A stretch of 56,120 nt of DNA from Candidatus Goldiibacteriota bacterium (GCA_018000835.1 JAGNJD010000012.1:1-56120), one strand, 5' to 3'. Shown: positions 27,413 to 36,599, numbered from the stretch's first letter. Numbers and translations are program-made. The notes: a model not told the origin generated them from the sequence alone.

Positions 27413-28453
27413 ATGAAAAAAATACTTTTTTTGTCTTCCTTATTATTTCTTTTTTCATTTAATAATTTGATATCTGATAATTTTTCGGATGATGCTTTTT
27501 TTAACAGCGACACAACAATGAGCATTGATGAAATGAATAAAATAGATCCGGATCCGACTCCGGATATTAATTTTGATTTGTCCGATATTGATACAACATC
27601 TGCACAAAATGCTGCTTCATCTACATTAACGCCGGAACAGAAATCGGCAAACGTTATACCTGACGTTGCTCCGGAACAAAAACAAATAACAAAAGAAGAA
27701 ATAGAACGCGACATTCAAATATTATTTAATGAAGGGAAAAAGTATTATGACATGGAAGATTACGAAGGAGCAATAGAGATATGGGAACGGATAATACAAA
27801 ATTACCCTACATCCAAAACGTTTATTGAAGTGCGATTTTATCTTGGCAATGCTTATGAAAGCATCGGTAATTTTAATAAAGCAATTGAACATTATCAAAA
27901 ATTTATGGCAGAAAACCCAAAAAATACGTTATACATTGAAGCGTCCTATAAATTAGCAAATTGTTATTCAAAAATTGGAAAATATCAATATTCTATGGAA
28001 ATTTACAGGGACATAATAAGAAAATTTCCAAACAACAAAGAAACAATAAGAGCATATTTCAATCTTGCACAGATATACATGAAACAGGAAAAGTATAAAA
28101 AAGTGGTTAATATTTATAGAAACATAATAAAATATTATCCTAATACACAATGGGAAATTCAGGCGCGGTTTCAATTAGCATCTCTTTTTGCACAGACCGG
28201 AAATTATAAAAATTCTATAAATGAATATAAGATGATAAAACATAAATTTAAGGATACTGATTGGGCACCTATGGCTGCAATACATATAGGAGATACCTAT
28301 AAACTAGCCGGCGATATAAAAGAAGCCAAAAATGCATATAGCAGAGTAATTTATGAGTTTTATAATAAAGAAACATACGTCCGTCAGGCTGAAGAAAAAA
28401 TCAACGCTTTAAATCAATATAAAGAATTAGAGAATAAATTATATGGCAAATAG
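27413..28453 (+). CDS. Periplasmic TPR protein (YbgF/BamD-like), first of a pair
   Basis: This 346-residue protein has a signal peptide (MKKILFLSSLLFLFSFNNLIS), then a low-complexity Asp/Thr/Ala-rich linker (residues 22-95) and about six TPRs (100-335). Units read like KYYDMEDYEGAIEIWERII, AYESIGNFNKAIEHYQKFM and QIYMKQEKYKKVVNIYRNII. The repeat spacing and the 'PN/PxS' ends resemble the outer-membrane lipoproteins YbgF/CpoB and BamD, but no lipobox Cys is visible. It overlaps the next TPR gene by 11 bp. It probably helps assemble envelope complexes; no partner can be named. Confidence 0.7.
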   Translation: MKKILFLSSLLFLFSFNNLISDNFSDDAFFNSDTTMSIDEMNKIDPDPTPDINFDLSDIDTTSAQNAASSTLTPEQKSANVIPDVAPEQKQITKEEIERDIQILFNEGKKYYDMEDYEGAIEIWERIIQNYPTSKTFIEVRFYLGNAYESIGNFNKAIEHYQKFMAENPKNTLYIEASYKLANCYSKIGKYQYSMEIYRDIIRKFPNNKETIRAYFNLAQIYMKQEKYKKVVNIYRNIIKYYPNTQWEIQARFQLASLFAQTGNYKNSINEYKMIKHKFKDTDWAPMAAIHIGDTYKLAGDIKEAKNAYSRVIYEFYNKETYVRQAEEKINALNQYKELENKLYGK

Positions 28454-29342
28454 ATTCACGCTTTTTTTGTTTTTTTGTTTTTTTTTATATACGTGGATTT
28501 ATGCAGAGAACCCTATTGAACAGGGAAATAAGTATTTTCAGGCGGGGAAATATAATGAAGCAATTCAAATATATTTAAAAATAAAAGACGTTTATCCAGA
28601 TACTGATTGGGCAAAAATATCAATCTTAATGACAGCAAAATCTCTTGAAAAACTTGGAAAAATTGACGATGCGATTGACGAATATAAAATTTTGATTAAA
28701 AAATACAGGGATACTGATTTTGCAGAAGAAGCATTTTTTGCAATTGCAAGATTATTTGCATTACAAAATGATGTAAATAATTCCATAAAATATTATGAAT
28801 TATATCTAAAAAATTATCCGCAGGGCAAATTTAAACCAGTCGCATTATTTAACATAGCCTCATTATATAAAGAAAAAAAGAAATATGATAACGCAATTGA
28901 AAAATACAATGAAATTTTAAGTAATTTTCCAAATGAGGCGTGGCTTTATAACTGGTCAGCCATAAATACCGGGCATATATATATGATTAAGAATAATTAT
29001 GATGAAGCAATTAATAGTTATAATAGGGTTTTAAAAACGGAAGATAATAATTTTTTATATACGCTGTCACTTCTTTATAAAGGGCAGGCATTCATTAAAA
29101 AGGGCGACTATAAATCGGCAATTACTATTTTTGAAAATATCCTGAAAACGACGACTTACTTTTCAGAAGAGGCATTATATGGCCTTGCAAAAGCGTATTA
29201 TAATTGTAATATGCTCGATATGTCAAAAGAAACATTTGAATCGTTGTTGGAATTATACCCTGATACTATTTGGAAAAATGAAGCACTTGGTATGTTAAAA
29301 GATATAAAAAAAAGATCGGAAACACAGAAAAATAAATCTTAA
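28443..29342 (+). CDS. Periplasmic TPR protein, second of a pair
   Basis: This 299-residue protein has a signal peptide (residues 1-20, strongly Phe/Leu-rich, ending YAENP) and about six TPRs, e.g. GNKYFQAGKYNEAIQIYLKI, LEKLGKIDDAIDEYKILI and ALYGLAKAYYNCNMLDMSKE. It overlaps the upstream gene by 11 bp in another frame, so the two are translated as a unit, and their repeats are clearly related. No lipobox and no catalytic site are seen. The role is likely scaffolding in the periplasm. Confidence 0.7.
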   Translation: MANRFTLFLFFCFFLYTWIYAENPIEQGNKYFQAGKYNEAIQIYLKIKDVYPDTDWAKISILMTAKSLEKLGKIDDAIDEYKILIKKYRDTDFAEEAFFAIARLFALQNDVNNSIKYYELYLKNYPQGKFKPVALFNIASLYKEKKKYDNAIEKYNEILSNFPNEAWLYNWSAINTGHIYMIKNNYDEAINSYNRVLKTEDNNFLYTLSLLYKGQAFIKKGDYKSAITIFENILKTTTYFSEEALYGLAKAYYNCNMLDMSKETFESLLELYPDTIWKNEALGMLKDIKKRSETQKNKS

Positions 29343-29398
29343 AATTTATCAGGTAAAAACCGGAATACTTTCACAAAATATTTAAAGAGGAATTTTTA

Positions 29399-32035
29399 AT
29401 GTCTGACCTTACCCCGATGATGAAACAATATCTGGAGATTAAAAAGAAATATCCGGATACTATACTTTTTTTTAGATTAGGCGATTTTTATGAAATGTTT
29501 AATGACGATGCAAAAGTTGCTTCTGGCATATTGCAGATATCCCTTACTTCAAGGACTGCAGGTGAGGGCAGACAAATAAAAATGCCAATGTGCGGAATCC
29601 CTTTTCATGCTGCCAATTCTTACATTATAAAATTAATAAATGCAGGATACAAAGTAGCTATTTGTGAGCAAATGGAAGATCCTAAAACTGCAAAAGGGCT
29701 TGTAAAAAGGGAAATAATCAAAATAATTACTCCGGGAACGATAATTGAAGAGGATAATTTAGACAGAAAAAACAACAATTATCTTTTGTCATTTTACCTG
29801 GATGAAAAATCAATTGGTATATCGTATATTGACGTCTCCACGGGTGAATTTATTATTCTTGAGATAAACGGATGCGATAATTTTGATAAATTGATAGACG
29901 TAATAATAAATATAAATCCTGCCGAAATTTTAATTCCGGAATCGTATAAGGAAAATAAAATTTATATGAAAAATATAATAGAAAGATTAAAACTTGATAA
30001 AGAGAAATTATTCATAAACTTTTATGCCGACTGGAATTTCCAGTACGACGTTGCTTACAGTAAAATCAAAGAGCATTTTAAAATACTTTCAGTTGAATCT
30101 TTTGGTATCCAGGAAAAGTCCGTATCTTTAATACCAGCAGGTGCACTGCTTATTTATCTTTATGAAACCCAGAAAACGGTTCTTTATCACGTAAATAAAA
30201 TAACAAATTACATTTCAGATAAATATATGATACTTGATTCTGTTACGTTAAAAAATCTTGAAATACTGGATTCTGAACAAAAAAGTTCTTCATTATCATT
30301 GCTTGATGTCCTTGATCATACAAAAACAGGGATGGGAAGCAGGGAAATCAGAAAATGGCTGAAACAACCTTTGTTAAACATTGATTCAATTAAAAAAAGG
30401 CAGGACATAATACAATATTTTATTAATTTTCCTGATTCCAAAAATAATTTAATAGACATATTTTCTAATATTTCTGATATTGAAAGAATATCCGGTAAAC
30501 TTGGAAGTTCCAACGTAAACGGGAGGGATTTAATAGCCTTAAAAAATTCCATTGGCTTATTTTCAAAAATTGATAAAACAATAGATGATACTGAGAACGA
30601 TTTACTCATTAAACATTATAAATTATGTAATCAAAAACTTGATGAAATATTTAAAATCATAGATGAAGCAATTGAAAACGAACCCCCGATAACCATAAAA
30701 GAAGGCGGCGTAATAAAGCCGTCTTTTAACGAAGAATTAAAAAAGTTAAAAGACATCTCAAAAAACAGCAAACAATGGCTTTCATCTTTGCAGGAAAATG
30801 AGAGAAAAAGAACTGGAATCAGTTCGTTAAAAGTAGGATATACTTCAATATTTGGGTATTATATTGAAATATCAAAAGCAAATTTATCAAATGTTCCGCA
30901 GAATTATATAAGAAAACAAACGCTGGTAAATGGAGAAAGATTTATTACTCCGGAATTAAAAGAATATGAAACAATCATACTTGGTGCAGAGGAAAAAATA
31001 AAGAACCTGGAATATGAAATATTTACATCTGTCCGGAACAATCTTATAAAATATATTATTCATTTACAGGAAGCCGCTAAAAAAATATCAGAGCTTGATT
31101 GTCTGCTTTCTCTTGCAGAAACTGCGGTTAAAAATAATTACAGCCGTCCGGAGATTACTGAAGATGATGTTCTTTTGATAAAAGACGGCAGACATCCCGT
31201 GGTAGAAATGTCTCTTGGATATAATGAATTTATACCAAATGATACTGAACTCGATACAAAAGAAAACATGATAATGGTAATAACCGGTCCTAATATGGCA
31301 GGAAAATCTACATATATGAGGCAGGTTGGTTTGATTGTAATTATGGCTCAAATTGGTTCATTTGTACCTGCTGGCGCAGCAAGAATTAGTATTGTAGATA
31401 GGGTATTTACGAGGGTTGGTGCTTCTGATTATCTTGCAAGAGGCCAGTCAACTTTTATGGTTGAAATGATTGAAACGGCAAATATCTTAAACAACGCAAC
31501 AAAGGATTCTTTAATCATTTTGGACGAGGTTGGAAGGGGGACATCCACTTTTGATGGAATTTCAATAGCATGGGCAATTACAGAATACATTCATAACAGG
31601 ATACGTGCAAAAACACTTTTTGCTACGCATTACTACGAATTAACGGAGATAGCAGACATATTGCCTGGCGTAAAAAATTATAACATACAGGTTAAAGAAT
31701 GGGGTGATAAAATAATTTTTCTTAGAAAAATAATAAAGGGTTCTACCGATAAAAGTTATGGAATACATGTGGCCCAGCTTGCAGGACTTCCTCAGGAGGT
31801 GTTGGACAAATCATATATTATCTTAAAATCACTGGAAGAATCAAATTATAACAAGAACGGAAAAACAAAAATAAGCACAGTATCTTTTGAACAAAACGAC
31901 GTAAAGCAGATGAATCTGTTTGAAAAAGAAAATGAAATGTTGAAAGGTGAGTTAAAGGATATTGACATAAATAATTTATCCCCGTTTGATGCACTTAAAA
32001 AATTAAAGGAATTAAAAGATAAATATAATTTATAA
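29399..32035 (+). CDS. mutS: DNA mismatch repair protein MutS
   Basis: MutS finds base mismatches and recruits MutL. At 878 residues it is of usual length. The N-terminal mismatch reader has the Phe-x-Glu motif within FFRLGDFYEMF. The ATPase domain has Walker A GPNMAGKSTYMRQ near residue 630, the VFTRVGASDYLARGQSTFMVEM block, Walker B SLIILDEVGRGTSTFDG and the TLFATHYYELTE H-loop. The C-terminus (MNLFE ... LSPFDALKKLKELK) is the usual helical tail. It has a Shine-Dalgarno AGAGGA and ends in front of a strong hairpin. Confidence 0.97.
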   Translation: MSDLTPMMKQYLEIKKKYPDTILFFRLGDFYEMFNDDAKVASGILQISLTSRTAGEGRQIKMPMCGIPFHAANSYIIKLINAGYKVAICEQMEDPKTAKGLVKREIIKIITPGTIIEEDNLDRKNNNYLLSFYLDEKSIGISYIDVSTGEFIILEINGCDNFDKLIDVIININPAEILIPESYKENKIYMKNIIERLKLDKEKLFINFYADWNFQYDVAYSKIKEHFKILSVESFGIQEKSVSLIPAGALLIYLYETQKTVLYHVNKITNYISDKYMILDSVTLKNLEILDSEQKSSSLSLLDVLDHTKTGMGSREIRKWLKQPLLNIDSIKKRQDIIQYFINFPDSKNNLIDIFSNISDIERISGKLGSSNVNGRDLIALKNSIGLFSKIDKTIDDTENDLLIKHYKLCNQKLDEIFKIIDEAIENEPPITIKEGGVIKPSFNEELKKLKDISKNSKQWLSSLQENERKRTGISSLKVGYTSIFGYYIEISKANLSNVPQNYIRKQTLVNGERFITPELKEYETIILGAEEKIKNLEYEIFTSVRNNLIKYIIHLQEAAKKISELDCLLSLAETAVKNNYSRPEITEDDVLLIKDGRHPVVEMSLGYNEFIPNDTELDTKENMIMVITGPNMAGKSTYMRQVGLIVIMAQIGSFVPAGAARISIVDRVFTRVGASDYLARGQSTFMVEMIETANILNNATKDSLIILDEVGRGTSTFDGISIAWAITEYIHNRIRAKTLFATHYYELTEIADILPGVKNYNIQVKEWGDKIIFLRKIIKGSTDKSYGIHVAQLAGLPQEVLDKSYIILKSLEESNYNKNGKTKISTVSFEQNDVKQMNLFEKENEMLKGELKDIDINNLSPFDALKKLKELKDKYNL

Positions 32036-32040
32036 AAATT

Positions 32041-32073
32041 ACTGCCGGATAAATTATTTTTTTATCCGGCAGT
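32041..32073. terminator. Strong hairpin between convergent mutS and the XRE cassette
   Basis: ACTGCCGGATAAA (32041-32053) pairs perfectly with TTTATCCGGCAGT (32061-32073), a 13-bp stem with a 7-nt T-rich loop, 5 bp after the mutS stop. It can serve both converging transcripts. No downstream T-run follows, so it may rely on Rho or simply protect 3' ends. Confidence 0.65.
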
Positions 32074-32094
32074 TTGGGAAAAGCAGTTACTACA

Positions 32095-32283
32095 TCAAAG
32101 AGCAAGGTATATTTTTGTAAGAATCATATCCAGTTTATTTGCCAATTTTTTGCTTTCTTTTTTTTCAAAATCTGTAAATGCTTTTGTTTTCTTTAATAAT
32201 TCAATGTGCTCGCGTCCTAATTGCATTCCTTCAAAATTATCTGTGTCTTTCATCTCTAACAACTTTTCTTTCCCTTTTTTCAT
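32095..32283 (-). CDS. Small charged protein of the XRE cassette
   Basis: This 62-residue protein is rich in Lys, Glu and Leu and probably all helical (MKKGKEKLLEMKDTDNFE ... FEKKESKKLANKLDMILTKI). I do not recognise it. A perfect AGGAGG ribosome site lies 7 nt before its ATG, inside the 3' end of the XRE gene; the two reading frames overlap by 47 bp. That overlap and the strong ribosome site make it a real gene coupled to the regulator. The layout resembles small regulator/effector pairs such as toxin-antitoxin or phage repressor modules, but nothing in the sequence proves that. Confidence 0.55.
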   Translation of the reverse strand: MKKGKEKLLEMKDTDNFEGMQLGREHIELLKKTKAFTDFEKKESKKLANKLDMILTKIYLAL

Positions 32284-32479
32284 TTGAATCCTCCTGATTT
32301 TTAAATTTTATTTTTAATAATTTTTCTATGTGATAATCATGAATTTTATTTGGTAAATTTCTGTTATTGAACCACCTGTTAACAGTACAGAACGATACGT
32401 TTAATTCTTTGGCTAATTTTTCCTGCGAAATTCTGTTCTCCAGCCTGTAAATTTCAAGAGTTTTTAATTTATTCTTCAT
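32237..32479 (-). CDS. Small XRE-type helix-turn-helix protein, leaderless
   Basis: This 80-residue protein has one helix-turn-helix domain over residues 5-58: LKTLEIYRLENRISQEKLAKELNVS, then TVNRWFNNRNLPN, which is the Cro/C1 pattern with the recognition helix in TVNRWF. The basic tail (EKRERKVVRDERHR) overlaps the next gene in another frame. There is no ribosome site: a consensus promoter puts the transcript start within 1-2 nt of the ATG at 32479, so it should be read from a leaderless mRNA. Tandem 10-bp repeats over its -10 box suggest self-repression. Confidence 0.7.
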   Translation of the reverse strand: MKNKLKTLEIYRLENRISQEKLAKELNVSFCTVNRWFNNRNLPNKIHDYHIEKLLKIKFKNQEDSNEKRERKVVRDERHR

Positions 32480-32509
32480 ATAGCAAATTATAGCAAATTA
32501 TAGCATTTT
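32480..32509 (-). promoter_or_regulatory. 10-bp tandem repeats over the XRE promoter (putative operator)
   Basis: ATAGCAAATT occurs at 32480-32489 and 32490-32499 and again, with its end changed, at 32500-32509 (ATAGCATTTT), phased by one helical turn. On the minus strand they cover the -10 box and start site of the XRE gene. Binding of the XRE protein here would block its own promoter; this is inferred from position. Confidence 0.5.
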
Positions 32510-32515
32510 TGTCAA
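32487..32515 (-). promoter_or_regulatory. Consensus promoter of the XRE cassette (leaderless)
   Basis: On the minus strand TTGACA (32515-32510), exactly 17 bp, then TATAAT (32492-32487): a perfect sigma70 promoter. The +1 falls near 32480, and the ATG is at 32479. A second TATAAT at 32502-32497 is a by-product of the repeat and is too close to the -35. Confidence 0.75.
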
Positions 32516-32597
32516 GCATTTTTTTTATAAAAAATTTATTTTATTTATTTTAATTTATGTTATTATTGTTTTAATAAAGAATTGGAGAATGTGTAAA

Positions 32598-33224
32598 ATG
32601 GATAATAAAATCAACTATTTTTGCAACATAAACAAAGAAGCCGACAATAAAAAAATTTTGTTCAGAATGGGTTATAGAAATGGAATAACAAAAATATCGT
32701 CAGCCGATGAAAAAAAAATAAATTTATTTATAAAAAAATCAAAAAGTTTATGTTCGTTAAAAGGTGCTTTAACAAGATTAAAAATAAAACGTGACAAAGA
32801 TAAAATAATTTTAGAAAATAAAATTATTATACGGAGTAAAAATCTCGGCAATTTATTAATAAATTCGGATGAGGTAGTTTTGATGGCGGCAACGACGGGC
32901 AAAGACGTAATAAAGGAAAGGGATAAACAGATAATAAAAGGAGATCCGGTATTTGGAATTATTCTGGATGCAACCGCTTCGGAAACCGTTGATGCCGGTC
33001 TTGACTGGATTCAGGATTTTTTTAATGTGCGGATTGCCAAAGAAGGATTAAAGTTAACCATGAGATACAGCCCTGGATATGGCGACCTAGACATATCAGT
33101 CCAGAAAATTATATATAAAATGCTCAAACTACAGAAACTTAATGTTAAAATAACGAACAAATACATTTTGATACCAGAAAAAACGGTTCTTGCAATATCC
33201 GGGATAATAAAAAACAGGAAATAA
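32598..33224 (+). CDS. Methionine synthase reactivation (AdoMet-binding) domain as a separate protein
   Basis: This 208-residue protein matches the C-terminal activation domain of cobalamin-dependent methionine synthase, which binds S-adenosylmethionine and remethylates cob(II)alamin formed by oxidation. The key block RYSPGYGDLDISVQ near residue 150 contains the conserved Arg and Tyr that bind AdoMet, and DATASETVDAGLDWIQ is also typical. I start it at the second ATG (32598), 10 nt after GGAG; the upstream ATG at 32589 is only 1 nt from that site. The catalytic part of MetH is the next gene, 2 nt downstream, so the enzyme is split in two. Confidence 0.85.
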   Translation: MDNKINYFCNINKEADNKKILFRMGYRNGITKISSADEKKINLFIKKSKSLCSLKGALTRLKIKRDKDKIILENKIIIRSKNLGNLLINSDEVVLMAATTGKDVIKERDKQIIKGDPVFGIILDATASETVDAGLDWIQDFFNVRIAKEGLKLTMRYSPGYGDLDISVQKIIYKMLKLQKLNVKITNKYILIPEKTVLAISGIIKNRK

Positions 33225-33226
33225 AA

Positions 33227-35608
33227 ATGGAAAAAACAAAATTTAAAAGAATGTTGAAAAAAAATAAAATTATTTTACTTGATGGCTCTTCGGGAGTTGC
33301 ATTACAAAAGGCAGGAATGCCTAAAGGCGTATGCCCTGAAAAATGGGCAATCTCCAATAAAAACCATCTGTTAAAATTACAGCGTGATTATATAAACGCG
33401 GGCTCGCAGATAATTTATACTTTTACGTTTGGTGCCAACCGTACAAAATTAAATGAATTTAATCTCGGGAAAGAAGTTTTTTCAATAAATAAACGTCTGA
33501 CTGAAATTTCAAAAAGTATTGCAAAAAATAAAATTCTGGTTGCAGGTGATATAGGACCAACAGGAAAATTTCCAGAACCAACCGGGAACATGAATTTTGA
33601 TGATTGCATAAATATATTTAAAGAACAGATAAAAGGATTATTGGCAGGGGGCGTTGATTTATTTGTAATAGAAACAATGATGGACATACAGGAAGCAAGA
33701 GCGGCTTTGATTGCATGCAAAGAAATGTGTAATTTACCCGTAATTGTCAGTATGACTTTTGATAAAAACAAAAGAACACTGACAGGTACAACTCCTGAGG
33801 CAGCAATTGTAACTTTACAATCACTTGGCGCTGACGTTGTCGGTTCAAATTGTTCCACAGGGCCGGAAGAAATGATTGACGTAATTAAACTTATGAGACC
33901 GTATGCAAAAGTTCCAATTATTGCAAAACCCAACGCAGGGCTTCCAAAATTAATTAATGATAAAACGGTATTTGACATGGATGCAAAAAAATTTGCTTCA
34001 TATACTGGAAAATTAATTTTAGCAGGGACATCCCTTATAGGTGGATGCTGCGGGACAACGCCTGAATATATTTCCTTGATGAAAAAAAATATTATTTCCA
34101 CAACATCTAAAACCAAAAATAAAATACAATCTGCATTGTCAAGTTATCAGAAAGTGCTTGAAACCGGAAATAAATTTATAATTATCGGAGAAAGAATAAA
34201 TCCCACCGGTAAAAAACGTTTACAGGAAGAATTAAAAAATGGCATGACAAATGAAATAAGAAATCTTACAGTTGAACAGGTTGAAAATGGCGCATCTATA
34301 TTGGACGTAAACGTTGGAATGCCTGGAATAAACGAAAAAGAAGTAATGAAAAAAATTATTAATTTGTTAAGCACGATTACGGACGCTCCCATTTGCATTG
34401 ATTCATCATCACCCGACGTAATTGAAACAGCGTTAAAAATATATCCTGGAAGGGCATTGATAAATTCAATATCCGGAGAAACAAAAAAGTTAAAAAAAAT
34501 GTTACCCCTTGCCGCAAAATATGGAGCGATGTTCATACTTTTGCCGATTGACGATAATGGAATACCTGAAACGCAGACTAAAAGGCAAACAATAATAAAA
34601 AAAATACTTAAATTGTCAAAAAAATATGGTTTTACAAAAAATGACGTTATAATTGACGGACTTGTAATGACGGTATCGTCAAAGCCGAATGCACCAAAAC
34701 AAACTTTAAATCTCATAAAATGGTCAAAGAGAAATGGTTATAATTCAATAATTGGTCTCTCAAATGTTTCTTATGGTCTTCCGCAGAGGCAGATAATAAA
34801 TTCGACTTTTTTGAACATGGCAAAAAAGGCAGGTTTAAATTTTGTAATAGCAAATCCTTCGGCCGATCTTACAATTATTAATAAAGATGCAATTAATTTA
34901 TTACTGGGAAAAGACAAGAACTGTTCTATCTGGATAAAAAAATACAACGTAACAGGTAATGAGCAAAAAAGCATTATAAAAAAATCAAAAACAATTTACG
35001 ACGCAGTCGTTAATGGAGAAAAAGATAATATTGTTGACATGGTTAACTCTGAACTTAAAAACGGCGTAAAACCGGAAGATATGGTAAACAATTTATTAAT
35101 ACCGGCAATTAATTACGTTGGTGAATTATATGATAAAAAAACATATTTTTTACCACAATTGATATCAAGTGCCGATACAATGAAAAAAGCTTTTGATGTT
35201 CTTGAACCGTTATTATTTAAAAACAAAACAGTAAAACAAAAATATAATATTGTGCTTGCAACGGTTAAAGGGGATATACATGACATCGGGAAAAACATAG
35301 TTGCCCTTATGCTTAAAAATTACGGATATAACGTTTATGATCTTGGCAAAGACGTTGATTCCGGAATAATAATTTCAAAAGCAAAAGAATTTAAAGCCCA
35401 TATAATAGGTTTATCTGCCTTAATGACAACTACAATGACGGAAATGAAAACGGTGATACAGATTGCAAGAAAAGAAAAAATAAAAAGTAAAATAATAATA
35501 GGCGGTGCAGTAATAACCGAATCCTTTGCAGATGAAATAAGTGCCGATGGTTATGCAAAAGATGCCTATGATGCTGTAAAACTGGTAAAAAAAATACTTG
35601 GAAATTAA
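33227..35608 (+). CDS. metH: Cobalamin-dependent methionine synthase lacking the reactivation domain
   Basis: This 793-residue protein transfers a methyl group from methyltetrahydrofolate to homocysteine through methylcobalamin. Domains in order: homocysteine/zinc domain (about 1-300; zinc ligands Cys in VGSNCSTGPE and the Cys pair of IGGCCGTTPEY), pterin-binding domain (about 310-570; IIGERINPTGKKRL, LDVNVGMPG), helical cap (about 590-670) and B12 domain with the cobalt ligand His685 in GDIHDIGKN. It stops there at about 800 residues against some 1230 in E. coli; the missing reactivation domain is the preceding gene. Thermotoga maritima has the same split. Confidence 0.95.
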   Translation: MEKTKFKRMLKKNKIILLDGSSGVALQKAGMPKGVCPEKWAISNKNHLLKLQRDYINAGSQIIYTFTFGANRTKLNEFNLGKEVFSINKRLTEISKSIAKNKILVAGDIGPTGKFPEPTGNMNFDDCINIFKEQIKGLLAGGVDLFVIETMMDIQEARAALIACKEMCNLPVIVSMTFDKNKRTLTGTTPEAAIVTLQSLGADVVGSNCSTGPEEMIDVIKLMRPYAKVPIIAKPNAGLPKLINDKTVFDMDAKKFASYTGKLILAGTSLIGGCCGTTPEYISLMKKNIISTTSKTKNKIQSALSSYQKVLETGNKFIIIGERINPTGKKRLQEELKNGMTNEIRNLTVEQVENGASILDVNVGMPGINEKEVMKKIINLLSTITDAPICIDSSSPDVIETALKIYPGRALINSISGETKKLKKMLPLAAKYGAMFILLPIDDNGIPETQTKRQTIIKKILKLSKKYGFTKNDVIIDGLVMTVSSKPNAPKQTLNLIKWSKRNGYNSIIGLSNVSYGLPQRQIINSTFLNMAKKAGLNFVIANPSADLTIINKDAINLLLGKDKNCSIWIKKYNVTGNEQKSIIKKSKTIYDAVVNGEKDNIVDMVNSELKNGVKPEDMVNNLLIPAINYVGELYDKKTYFLPQLISSADTMKKAFDVLEPLLFKNKTVKQKYNIVLATVKGDIHDIGKNIVALMLKNYGYNVYDLGKDVDSGIIISKAKEFKAHIIGLSALMTTTMTEMKTVIQIARKEKIKSKIIIGGAVITESFADEISADGYAKDAYDAVKLVKKILGN

Positions 35609-35609
35609 A

Positions 35610-36302
35610 ATGTTTTTAAAAAAAATTTTTTTTATTTTTATTTTTTGTTTTCATTGGTTAATTAGAGCATATCTTTCAACCTATGAAGCAGCCAATCATC
35701 TTGGAGAAGTAAATGAAGTATGCGGTTTTTGCGTTTCCGTGACTTCTGACAAAGATATAAAAGGAAATCCCGTGATACTTGATTTTGAAAAAAAATACCC
35801 GGAGCAGGTATTTATGGTAATAATTTACGAATACAATCTAAAAAAATTTGACCAAAAAATCGCAGACCTTTTTTTAAATCAACCCGTTTGCGTTAAAGGA
35901 GAAATAAACGCAATAAAAGGAATTCCATTTATAATCGTTTCAGAACCGGCACAAATTACAATTATGGAACGATATAAGATTGATTCAGACGAAACGTATG
36001 AATGGAAACAAAGCAGGGATTATCATAACACGTGGTTTAATAACAAAGACAGAATAAAATTAAAAATAATTTTAAAAGCTCTCGGCTATAACGTAAATGA
36101 AAAAGATGACACGTGGGATCTGGAAACGTTCAGGGCTGTTAAAGATTTCCAGGAGAAAAAAAAATTACAAGTGGACGGCATTATAAAAAGGAAAGTATTG
36201 TTTGAAATGGAAAATACCATAAATGAAAGTAAAGACCTGACTTATAAACAAAAAAAGGAATTGTATTATATTATTCAGTCGCTTCTAAAAAGAAAAATAT
36301 AA
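35610..36302 (+). CDS. Secreted protein with OB-fold (YhcR-like) and peptidoglycan-binding domains
   Basis: This 230-residue protein begins with a signal peptide (MFLKKIFFIFIFCFHWLIRAYLS). Residues about 25-115 match the OB-fold found ahead of some secreted nucleases (AANHLGEVNEVCGFCVSVTSDKDI, then NQPVCVKGEINAIKGIPFIIV). Residues about 145-200 match the PG_binding_1 domain (LKIILKALGYNV ... FRAVKDFQEKKKLQVDGII). No nuclease domain is present. An ATG at 35598 is in frame but overlaps metH; 35610 is preferred because GGA stands at a usual distance and the signal peptide then begins properly. A role in binding nucleic acid or glycan at the wall is inferred. Confidence 0.7.
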   Translation: MFLKKIFFIFIFCFHWLIRAYLSTYEAANHLGEVNEVCGFCVSVTSDKDIKGNPVILDFEKKYPEQVFMVIIYEYNLKKFDQKIADLFLNQPVCVKGEINAIKGIPFIIVSEPAQITIMERYKIDSDETYEWKQSRDYHNTWFNNKDRIKLKIILKALGYNVNEKDDTWDLETFRAVKDFQEKKKLQVDGIIKRKVLFEMENTINESKDLTYKQKKELYYIIQSLLKRKI

Positions 36303-36485
36303 TATGGAGCAGAACATAGATGGAAAACACTATTTTTTATATACTCCCTATGAATCATATTGTCAAGAATAATCGGCGGCAACATACAAATTTCTCTACG
36401 TAAATCAGGATTTTTTTTTAACAATATCATAATGGGTTTTGTTTTCTTTGTAAGAATTGGGTCTAATAAAGTGGTCGGGGTTGTC
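36303..36485 (+). other. Gene-free stretch left of the IS3 remnant
   Basis: No credible gene, promoter or hairpin is seen. Base composition shifts here from strongly A/T-rich to more balanced, which marks the left edge of the inserted region. Confidence 0.4.
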
Positions 36486-36599
36486 AATGCCAGCTTTTAG
36501 CCCTGGTTAAGGTGTATATGTTTTCTCGTCGCAAGAACCGTTTTTTAAAGAGCCTCGTTTCTAAACCGCATTCACCCCGGTGTATCAGGGGAAGATACT

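Noticed and set aside
32041..32073. The mutS hairpin (CTGCCGGAT...ATCCGGCAG) as a further copy of the CTGTCCGGT repeat
   Set aside because: Only the hexamer-like core is similar; the interior A/B/C sequence is absent and the perfect 13-bp stem right after a stop fits a terminator.
34147..34716. Long open frames on the strand opposite metH (33415-34116 and 34147-34716)
   Set aside because: They mirror the codon pattern of metH, have no ribosome site, and read as Ser/Phe-rich shadow sequence.
36275..36487. Small minus-strand frame of 70 codons left of the IS3 remnant
   Set aside because: No ribosome site, composition like random translation, and it runs into the end of the wall-binding protein gene.
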